Shown: positions 1 to 6,177 of the stretch, piece after piece
How positions within the stretch are numbered: position 1 is the first letter of the stretch
Layout: each line of letters begins with the position of its first letter
Assembly (NCBI GenBank): GCA_029863105.1
Contig: JAOTWC010000067.1
Coordinates: 1 to 7,687, forward strand
Origin: Gemmatimonadota bacterium
GTDB taxonomy: Bacteria > Gemmatimonadota > Gemmatimonadetes > Palauibacterales > Palauibacteraceae
Length of the DNA: 7,687 nucleotides
Direction of reading: 5' to 3'
Notes under the pieces: model-generated
What the model was told of the DNA's origin: nothing
The model's database searches: none
Seen by the model: only the letters and a program-made list of their open reading frames with translations
Program-made: the position numbers and the translations under genes

Positions 1-864
1 CTTGGCATCGCGAACGCCAGCTACCCATTCCTGTTCTGCATGGACTCGGACTCGACCGTTGAGCCGCTTACGCTCCGGAAGGCCATCCCGCACATGCGGG
101 ACGAGTCCGTCGCCGCAGTTGCGGGCAACGTAAAGGTAGGCAACCGGACATCTTTGCTCGCTCGCCTCCAGGCCCTGGAGTACATAGAGGGACTCAACAT
201 GCCGCGGCGCGCCCAAGGGTTCATCGCTGCCGTCAACATCGTACCGGGTCCTGTCGGTCTGTTCCGCCGGGAAGCGCTGACGGATGTCGGTGGCTACGAA
301 ACGGACACGTTCGCCGAGGACGCGGACCTCACGTTGAAGCTGATCGCCGCCGGCTGGAAGATCGTCTACGAGGACCAGGCGATCGCGTGGACACAGGCCC
401 CGGATCACTGGCTGGATCTGATTCAGCAAAGGTACCGATGGACCCGGGGCATCCTGCAGGCACTCCGCAAGCGCCGGGGTTTGTTCCTCAAACCGGTGCC
501 GGATTTCCCTCTGTGGCTGTCCGCCCTGGAGATGGGCTTCGAGGCAGTCGTCTGGCCCATGATGAACGTGTTTGCCCACCTGTTCTTCGCGATCGTCGCC
601 CTGCTGTTCGGAATGGGAGAACTGGTGTTGTATTGGTGGGTTCTGCTCACCTTGCTCGACCTTGGCGCTGCCCTCGTGACCGTGTCCATGGAGGAAGAGC
701 AGCTCAGCCTCGTGCCCCTGGCCGTCATCTATCGGTTCTTCTTCATCCTGTTCCTGGATGTGACCAAAACGTTTGCCGCGATCGAAGAACTGTTTCGGTT
801 CGGCATGGGCTGGGAGAAGCTCGGACGTACATCGATCCGACCCGCGGAGGAAGGTGTGAGATGA
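1..864 (+). CDS. Processive family 2 glycosyltransferase, PgaC/IcaA-like (5' end outside window)
   Basis: Membrane glycosyltransferase that probably polymerises a UDP-sugar (UDP-GlcNAc in the closest known group) and exports the chain through the inner membrane. The frame is open from base 1, so the N-terminus is missing; the ATG at 40 lies inside the conserved DxD region and is not the true start. In the visible 287 residues I see DSD (D15, D17; metal and UDP binding), the acceptor-site AEDADL (E106-D107) and QQRYRW (142-147), the Q(Q/R)xRW signature of processive GT2 enzymes. About three membrane helices follow (roughly 183-204, 207-229, 237-255), then a short basic tail with WEKLGRTS, like the end of PgaC/IcaA-type synthases. 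It is first in a three-gene set with a small membrane protein and a deacetylase, which favours an N-acetylated polymer over cellulose. Family call is firm; substrate is inferred. Confidence 0.9.
   Translation, partial: LGIANASYPFLFCMDSDSTVEPLTLRKAIPHMRDESVAAVAGNVKVGNRTSLLARLQALEYIEGLNMPRRAQGFIAAVNIVPGPVGLFRREALTDVGGYETDTFAEDADLTLKLIAAGWKIVYEDQAIAWTQAPDHWLDLIQQRYRWTRGILQALRKRRGLFLKPVPDFPLWLSALEMGFEAVVWPMMNVFAHLFFAIVALLFGMGELVLYWWVLLTLLDLGAALVTVSMEEEQLSLVPLAVIYRFFFILFLDVTKTFAAIEELFRFGMGWEKLGRTSIRPAEEGVR
846..854 (+). promoter_or_regulatory. Shine-Dalgarno sequence of the 63-residue membrane protein gene
   Basis: The purine run GGAGGAAGG lies inside the last codons of the glycosyltransferase gene. 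GGAGG ends 10 bases, and AAGG 6 bases, before the ATG at 861. This site decides that start and argues that the small downstream gene is really translated. Confidence 0.65.
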
Positions 865-1052
865 ACATTCTAGACATTCTGATCACGATCATCGTCGTGA
901 CGATTCTCGTTACGATCGTGTTGGGCGTGATAACGTACATCGCCTACAAGCTGCGGTTGGCTCGCCGGCCTGACTCGCCGCGCGACGAGTCCGACGGAGC
1001 CTGGTACTTCGAGCGTCACGTGCCGCCTGGCCCGAGCGGCGAGGCAGGCTGA
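861..1052 (+). CDS. Small single-pass membrane protein of the polysaccharide operon (63 aa)
   Basis: I do not recognise a named family. The start ATG overlaps the glycosyltransferase stop in an ATGA (861-864), with a strong ribosome site just upstream. A longer open frame beginning at 387 exists, but it runs antisensically to nothing and simply overlaps the glycosyltransferase in another frame, so I chose 861. Residues 3-29 form one very hydrophobic helix rich in I, V, T and L. A basic stretch YKLRLARR (about 31-38) then predicts, by the positive-inside rule, a cytoplasmic C-terminus. The tail is acidic, then carries DGAWYFERHVPPGP and ends in small residues. Position between a PgaC-like synthase and a deacetylase suggests an accessory subunit of the synthase, comparable in role to PgaD, which however has two membrane helices. 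The role is inference; that the gene is coding is well supported by overlap, ribosome site and helix. Confidence 0.72.
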   Translation: MNILDILITIIVVTILVTIVLGVITYIAYKLRLARRPDSPRDESDGAWYFERHVPPGPSGEAG

Positions 1053-1057
1053 ACCCA

Positions 1058-2971
1058 ATGCCTCCCAAAGGCGATCCCGTCCCCCGCGCTCGCGCGGCGC
1101 TCCACTGGCTGAGCGGGCTGTTGATGCTCGGCATTCTCGCCGGCCTGGTGATCACCGCCGCGGCCGCCCTGTGGCAGAACGTGGATATCAACAGTCTTGC
1201 GCGCCGGGCGGCTGCCGTCATCGACGAACCACCTGAGCTGACGACCGAGCGCGGTGGGCCGAGTGCGTACCTGCCAGGTCGGGTCCGCGTCGCGCTGTAT
1301 GCGAACGTGGCGACGGAGGCTTTCTTCCCCGACTCGACCCACTTGCCGGGCGTCCTGGCTGACTGGAGCCGCGAGCTGTCCGCTTCGGGCTGGGACATCG
1401 AGCGGATCGGGTCGCGAGCCGAGCTGGACGCGTTGCCGCCGGCGACGCTCGTGGTGGCACCCGAGGCGGTTTGCCTCTCCGGCGCCGAGATCGAGGCCTT
1501 GTTCCGCCACCTCAGGCGCGGCGGCGGTGTGGTCGCGAACTGGGCACTCGGAGCGCGCGACGGAAACTGCGAATGGCGAGGCTGGGAAACCCTGCGCGAC
1601 TTCACGGGCGCGATAGACGTCGTCGAGTACCAGGCGGGCGACGAACTGTACGTCACCGTGCCCGCTTCGCTGGGTGTTTCCGCCGGCCTCGCGCCGGGAT
1701 CCCGCATCGAGTTCTATGCGGACAGCCATCTGGGGTTGCTGGTGCCGGGACCGCGCGTCTACTGGTCGGACTGGGCCCTGAATTCAAGCTCCTCAGGGGG
1801 CGAGTCCGCCGCGGACGGGGCGCTCGCGCTGCGCACCACGGCGGAAGGTGGCCGTGCCGTGTGGCTCGGCTTCAAACCGGGTCAGGCCATCCGTCCGCTC
1901 GACCAGGCCCGGGCGAGCCGACTGCTGCAGAATACGTTGCGCTGGGCGGCAGGCGTGCCGGCCGCGGCCGTCGCCGCCTGGCCGGAGGGCCGTCGGGCCG
2001 GGCTGATGGTGGCCGAGGACGTGGAATCCGGGTTCGTGAACGCCACGTCGCTCGCGAGGGTCCTGCGGGAGCGCGGAATCAAGGGAACCTTCTTTCTCGT
2101 GTCGGAGATGGCGCTCGATCATCCCGAGATCGCCGACTCCCTGGCCGACGTGGGCGAAATCGGCAGCCACACGGCCGACCACGTGCCAACCGTCGGCCTG
2201 CCCCAGAGGGAACAGCGGATTCGCCTGGAACGCAGCCGCCGTGAGCTCGAGAGTTGGTCCGGTCAGCCGGTATTGGGACTGCGGCCGCCCGAGGAACGGT
2301 TCGACGAGGCGACTCTGCGCGCCTGGTTGTCGTCGAGTCCGGACCGCGCCGGGGCCGCCTACGTGGCGGCCGTCAACGGCGCCCGCTCCGCCGCCCCTGA
2401 GGTGTTCCGGTTCCCCGAAGGATCGATCGTCGTGTTGCCGCGACTCATGAAGGACGACTACAACGTCGTCGTGCAGGAAGGCACGAGCCGACCCGAGCGG
2501 TTGACGTCCGCCTATCTCGAGGGGTTGCGCAAGCTGGGGGCCCTGGGAGGCCTCGGATTCGTGAGCCTCCACTCCCAGATCGCCGCGACGCCCGGCCGGA
2601 TCGGCGTCGTCGAGACTGTCCTCGACTCGATCGCCGACCAGCGCGGTACGTGGTGGATTGCCACGGGCTCGGAAATCGCTCGATGGTGGCTGGACCGGGA
2701 GGCGATGAGCCTGTCGTTGCGCCCGGCGGCGGAGGGTGATGACCTGGAGCTGGTCGTGGAAGCGCCGATCGGATCCAGCTACCGGGAGGTATGGATCGAC
2801 GTGACGCTGCCCGGCGACGATCGCATTCCGTTCGAAGGAGAGCGCCAGCTTCCTTACGCGCCGTCGGAGTGGGGGATACAGTTCCCGCTGCGTCCGCTCG
2901 CCGCTGGTGAACTGCGCACCATCCGGCTCGTCCGGGGGGTCGGGGTGCAGCCTGGCGACCCGGCTCCATGA
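1058..2971 (+). CDS. Membrane-anchored NodB-type polysaccharide deacetylase with N-terminal glutaminase-like domain
   Basis: Likely N-deacetylase of an extracellular polymer made by the upstream glycosyltransferase. Layout of the 637 residues: short basic N-terminus, signal anchor helix about 17-39, an alpha/beta domain about 76-298 resembling the class I glutaminase/ThuA-like fold (strand VRVALYA at 76; later GGGVVANW), NodB domain about 313-545, and a beta-rich C-terminal domain to the end. NodB motifs: AEDVE (E320, D321; usually TFDDG), HTADH (H371, H375, the two metal histidines), RPPEE (409-413; usually RPPYG) and SLHSQ (503-507). The D-H-H metal triad is thus present, but the usual catalytic-base Asp is Glu and motif 3 is altered. 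The ATG lies 5 bases after the small gene's stop, with a weak ribosome site, so coupled translation is likely. The anchor predicts a periplasmic enzyme. Superfamily call is firm; activity and substrate are inferred. Confidence 0.85.
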   Translation: MPPKGDPVPRARAALHWLSGLLMLGILAGLVITAAAALWQNVDINSLARRAAAVIDEPPELTTERGGPSAYLPGRVRVALYANVATEAFFPDSTHLPGVLADWSRELSASGWDIERIGSRAELDALPPATLVVAPEAVCLSGAEIEALFRHLRRGGGVVANWALGARDGNCEWRGWETLRDFTGAIDVVEYQAGDELYVTVPASLGVSAGLAPGSRIEFYADSHLGLLVPGPRVYWSDWALNSSSSGGESAADGALALRTTAEGGRAVWLGFKPGQAIRPLDQARASRLLQNTLRWAAGVPAAAVAAWPEGRRAGLMVAEDVESGFVNATSLARVLRERGIKGTFFLVSEMALDHPEIADSLADVGEIGSHTADHVPTVGLPQREQRIRLERSRRELESWSGQPVLGLRPPEERFDEATLRAWLSSSPDRAGAAYVAAVNGARSAAPEVFRFPEGSIVVLPRLMKDDYNVVVQEGTSRPERLTSAYLEGLRKLGALGGLGFVSLHSQIAATPGRIGVVETVLDSIADQRGTWWIATGSEIARWWLDREAMSLSLRPAAEGDDLELVVEAPIGSSYREVWIDVTLPGDDRIPFEGERQLPYAPSEWGIQFPLRPLAAGELRTIRLVRGVGVQPGDPAP

Positions 2972-3079
2972 CTCGACCGCCTGCCTGACGTTCTCCGAGG
3001 CTTGATTCCGCCATAAGCCGTCGCGACCTTGTGAGGCGCGTCCTCTTGCGGGTCACCGAAGTTCAATCGAAAGGCCAGC
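2972..3079 (+). other. Intergenic gap between the two plus-strand operons
   Basis: A 108-base gap, the longest non-coding stretch in the window. I see no T-tailed hairpin that would end the deacetylase operon and no convincing sigma-70 promoter. A TTGATT at 3002-3007 resembles a -35 box, but no good -10 lies at 16-18 bases. The next operon may be transcribed by read-through or from a promoter of another class. Confidence 0.35.
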
Positions 3080-4996
3080 GTGGGAGAGAAGGAAGTGCAT
3101 CTGGCTGTCGATCAGGAAGAACTGCGTGTGTTCACGCAGGCTCTCCTCAGGGACGTGCGCGGGCTGGAGCGCCTGCTCAAGTCCGGTTCCATCGAATCCG
3201 GTATCCGCCGCATCGGTCTGGAACAGGAGATGTTCCTGGTCGACAAGATGTTTCGGCCAGCCCCCGTGGCCGTCGAGGTACTCGAACTGATTCGAGATCC
3301 GCGGGTTACCAGCGAGATCGGGCGATTCAACCTCGAGTGCAACGCCGATCCCCTCCTGTTCGGCGGTGACTGCCTGAGCCGGATGGAGGCCGAGCTCGAG
3401 GTGCTTCTCGACACGATCCACGAGGCGACTTCCAGTCTCGGCGTCACGCCCGTTCTCACCGGAATCCTGCCGACGCTGCGCAAATCGGATCTCACGATTG
3501 AGAACATGGTGCCGGCCAAGCGGTATTACGCGCTCAACGACGCGCTGACGAAGTTGCGGGGCGGGCCCTACGTCCTGTCGATCAAGGGAACCGATGAGCT
3601 TCGCCTCACGCACGACTCGGTCATGCTGGAAGCATGCAACGCAAGTTTTCAGGTGCATTTCCAGGTCGGGCCGGAGGAGTTCGCCCGGCTCTATAACATC
3701 GCCCTCGCGGTAACCGCTCCGGTCCTGGCGGCGGGAACGAATTCGCCGCTGATGCTCGGGCGTCGACTGTGGCGCGAGACACGGATCGCGGTCTTCCAGC
3801 AGTCCGTCGACACCCGGCAGACGATGCCCGAGGTCAGGGAGATTGCCCCTCGCGTGTCGTTCGGGCGCACCTGGGTCGACGACTCCGTGCTGGAGATCTT
3901 CCGCGAAGACATTTCCCGGTTCAAGGTGATCCTCGGCCGTGAAATCGAAGAAGATCCCTTCGAGGCCATGGACGCCGGCCGCGCACCGGCCCTCAAGGCC
4001 CTCCAGCTGTTCAACAGCACGGTGTACCGGTGGAACCGCGCCTGCTACGGCGTCGGACCCGAGGGAGCCGCGCACCTGCGCATCGAGAACCGCGTTCTGC
4101 CGTCGGGGCCCACCGTCCTGGACGAGGTCGCGAATGCCGCCTTCTGGTTCGGCCTGGTCAGCGCGCTGGCCAACGAAGGGTCGGACATCCGCCAGAAGAT
4201 GGGTTTCGATGCCGTACGCACGAACTTCGTCTCGGCGGCCCGTCTCGGGCTGGACGCCCAACTCGAATGGATGGACGGAGAGACGCACACCGCCCAGAAC
4301 CTGATCTGCGATCAGCTCATTCCTCTGGCGGAATCCGGGTTGGAGGACGGCGGAGTGGATCGGTCGGACATCGATCGGTACCTGGGAACGATCCGCGAGC
4401 GGGTGTCGTTGAGGCGCACGGGGGCACGCTGGCTGTTGAGTTCGCTCCATTCGATGCGCAAAGAAGGTACGGCCGAGGAACGGATGACAGCGCTGGTGGC
4501 CGCGACCGTCGATCGCCAGGCAACGGGGCGGCCGGTGCACGAGTGGGCGGAGGCCCGGATCGGGGAGGGCGGAGGGCTCAAACCCAGCTATCTCCGGGTG
4601 GAGCAGTACATGGCAACGGATCTGCGGACGGTTCACGAGGATGAACCGATCGACCTCGTGGCGAACCTCATGGACTGGAATCGAATTCATCACATTCCTG
4701 TCGAGGACAACGACCACCGGCTGGTCGGACTTGTGTCGCACAGGCCGCTGCTTCGCTTCCTGGCAAGCGACGAGGCCCGGCGGGCGACAGGCCCCATACC
4801 CACCAGTCGCGTGATGGCCCGCGATCTGGTCACCGTGAAGCCGGACACCAGCACGCTGGAGGCGATCGATCTGATGCGTGATCGTGGGGTGTCCTGCTTG
4901 CCTGTCGTCCAGGACGACCGCCTGATTGGAATCATTACGGAGCACGATTTCATGCGGATCGCGCGCACGCTGCTCGTGGAGATGCTCGCCGAGTGA
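3080..4996 (+). CDS. GCS2-type carboxylate-amine ligase fused to two CBS domains
   Basis: Probable ATP-dependent ligase joining a carboxylate (classically the gamma-carboxyl of glutamate) to an amine, related to glutamate-cysteine ligase family 2 and E. coli YbdK. The ligase domain covers about residues 30-430 of 638: IGLEQEMFLVD (E48, E50; family ExE metal/ATP signature), FNLECNADP, a segment ACNASFQVHFQV matching the family's core strand, and LRIENRVLPSG with the conserved R-x-E-x-R. Two CBS repeats follow (about 508-565 and 577-635), a module that commonly binds AMP, ATP or other adenosyl ligands; YbdK has none. No signal peptide or membrane helix, so cytoplasmic. Start: GTG at 3080, with AAGG at 3071-3074; GTG at 3095, preceded by GGAG at 3083-3086, is equally plausible and would remove five residues. 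It overlaps the downstream hydrolase gene by four bases. Substrate unknown; true glutathione synthesis is possible but unproven. Confidence 0.87.
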   Translation: MGEKEVHLAVDQEELRVFTQALLRDVRGLERLLKSGSIESGIRRIGLEQEMFLVDKMFRPAPVAVEVLELIRDPRVTSEIGRFNLECNADPLLFGGDCLSRMEAELEVLLDTIHEATSSLGVTPVLTGILPTLRKSDLTIENMVPAKRYYALNDALTKLRGGPYVLSIKGTDELRLTHDSVMLEACNASFQVHFQVGPEEFARLYNIALAVTAPVLAAGTNSPLMLGRRLWRETRIAVFQQSVDTRQTMPEVREIAPRVSFGRTWVDDSVLEIFREDISRFKVILGREIEEDPFEAMDAGRAPALKALQLFNSTVYRWNRACYGVGPEGAAHLRIENRVLPSGPTVLDEVANAAFWFGLVSALANEGSDIRQKMGFDAVRTNFVSAARLGLDAQLEWMDGETHTAQNLICDQLIPLAESGLEDGGVDRSDIDRYLGTIRERVSLRRTGARWLLSSLHSMRKEGTAEERMTALVAATVDRQATGRPVHEWAEARIGEGGGLKPSYLRVEQYMATDLRTVHEDEPIDLVANLMDWNRIHHIPVEDNDHRLVGLVSHRPLLRFLASDEARRATGPIPTSRVMARDLVTVKPDTSTLEAIDLMRDRGVSCLPVVQDDRLIGIITEHDFMRIARTLLVEMLAE

Positions 4997-6177
4997 TCCC
5001 TCCACTGGGGGCACCTGAACAGCCGGAGCGGGTCCCCGAAGCGCTCCCTGCCGGAATTGAACGGATCATCGGTCGCTACGGCGGCCAGGTTGCGGGTCCC
5101 CTCGTCCTCGTCATCGGCGGACTGCACGGGAACGAACCCTCGGGCATCAAGGCTCTACAGTGCGTCGTTTCGAAACTTCACGAGCGCGGGCCGGCGTTTC
5201 GGGGCGAGCTGATCGCCGTCGCCGGCAACCTCGCGGCGCTGCGCGAAGGCGTCCGATTCCTCGACCATGACCTGAACCGCGGCTGGAGCGTGCGCAGGGT
5301 GGCGAAGGCGCTGGATCAGCCGGTGTCAGCGGAAGACCGCGAGCGAGCGGATCTCCTGGACATCCTGGTACCCCGGCTGCGAGAGGCCGAAGGCGAAACC
5401 TTCGTGCTGGATCTTCATTCCACTTCGTCTCCCAGCGCCCCGTTCCTGACCCTTGCCGACACGCTGGAGAACAGGGAGTTCGCCCAACGTCTCGGAATGC
5501 CGCTGGTCCTGGGCCTCGAAGAACAGATCGACGGCGCCATGCTCGAATACGTGGGCCGTTTCGGGCCCATCTGTGTGGGCGTGGAGGCAGGGCAGCACGA
5601 CGATCCGATTTCGGTCGATATCCACGAGGCCACGGTCTGGCTGGCGCTCGTCGAGTCCGGCTGCCTGGCGCGCGATACGACGCTGTTCGACCTGGCGGAG
5701 GCGAGGAGACGGATCGCCGCGGCGCGAGCGGGACTGCCGCACGTGTTCGAGGTCGTGTACCGCCGGTGCATCGGACCCGGCGACCGCTTCAGGATGGAGC
5801 CGGGACACCACAATTTCGAACCCGTTCGAGCGGGACAGGTCATCGCCAGCACGGCCGCAGGATCCGTCCGCGTGCCCGAAGACGGATGGCTGTTCCTACC
5901 GCTGTACCAGGAGCTGGGGGACGACGGCTACTTCCTGGTCCGACCCGTCCGATCGATCTGGCTGGGAGTTTCCCGCATGCTGCGAAGGCTCGGCGTCGGG
6001 CGCGTGCTCCCGCTGCTTCCCGGTGTTCATCGGGCCCGCGAACGCACCGATACGTATCTCGTCGATCGCCGGGTGGCCCGCTGGCTGGTCATTCAGTTCT
6101 TCCACCTGTTGGGCTACCGTCGCGTCCGCGGAACGCCCCGCGTCGTGGTGTTCCGCGGGCAGGGCGTCAAAGAGTGA
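4993..6177 (+). CDS. Succinylglutamate desuccinylase/aspartoacylase-like zinc hydrolase (M14 fold)
   Basis: Zinc-dependent amide hydrolase of the AstE/AspA branch of the carboxypeptidase-like M14 fold, expected to release an acyl or aminoacyl group from an amino-acid conjugate. Motifs: GGLHGNEPSG (H45, E48, first zinc ligands), DHDLNRGW (N95, R96, substrate carboxylate binding), LDLHSTS (H142, third zinc ligand) and VEAGQH (E198, position of the catalytic glutamate in aspartoacylase). A beta-rich domain follows (about 250-320), then a basic, Trp/Leu-rich extension of about 70 residues (323-394) that I cannot assign. No signal peptide; likely cytoplasmic. The GTG start overlaps the ligase stop in a GTGA (4993-4996), with GGAG at 4978-4981 as ribosome site, so the two proteins are probably made in step. 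The 3' end overlaps the convergent oxidoreductase gene by 11 bases. Not assignable as true astE: no arginine succinyltransferase genes are in view. Confidence 0.87.
   Translation: MIPPLGAPEQPERVPEALPAGIERIIGRYGGQVAGPLVLVIGGLHGNEPSGIKALQCVVSKLHERGPAFRGELIAVAGNLAALREGVRFLDHDLNRGWSVRRVAKALDQPVSAEDRERADLLDILVPRLREAEGETFVLDLHSTSSPSAPFLTLADTLENREFAQRLGMPLVLGLEEQIDGAMLEYVGRFGPICVGVEAGQHDDPISVDIHEATVWLALVESGCLARDTTLFDLAEARRRIAAARAGLPHVFEVVYRRCIGPGDRFRMEPGHHNFEPVRAGQVIASTAAGSVRVPEDGWLFLPLYQELGDDGYFLVRPVRSIWLGVSRMLRRLGVGRVLPLLPGVHRARERTDTYLVDRRVARWLVIQFFHLLGYRRVRGTPRVVVFRGQGVKE

Noticed and set aside
40..864. ATG at 40 as the start of the glycosyltransferase
   Set aside because: The frame is open upstream and the conserved stretch before the DSD motif (SYPFLFCMDSD) continues through this ATG, so it is internal to a gene cut by the window edge.
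910..1707. Minus-strand open frames of 237-265 codons over the start of the deacetylase gene
   Set aside because: Low-complexity R/P/S/A-rich products without domains. They oppose the signal anchor and N-terminal domain of a gene with good plus-strand evidence.
1793..2572. Minus-strand open frame of 259 codons over the NodB region
   Set aside because: It is antisense to the conserved NodB motifs and carries no recognisable domain or ribosome site.
2937..2961. Possible terminator hairpin at the end of the deacetylase gene (GGGTC paired with GACCC)
   Set aside because: The stem is only five pairs with a 15-base loop, lies inside the coding region and has no T run after it.
3002..3030. Possible sigma-70 promoter starting at TTGATT
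   Set aside because: No -10-like hexamer occurs at 16-18 bases spacing; the region there is GC-rich.
3053..5014. A 653-codon open frame on the minus strand, longer than the ligase-CBS gene it opposes
   Set aside because: It mirrors the ligase gene, whose conserved motifs are clear on the plus strand. Its translation is rich in R, H, P, Q and D without a recognisable domain. Long antisense frames are expected in GC-rich genes.
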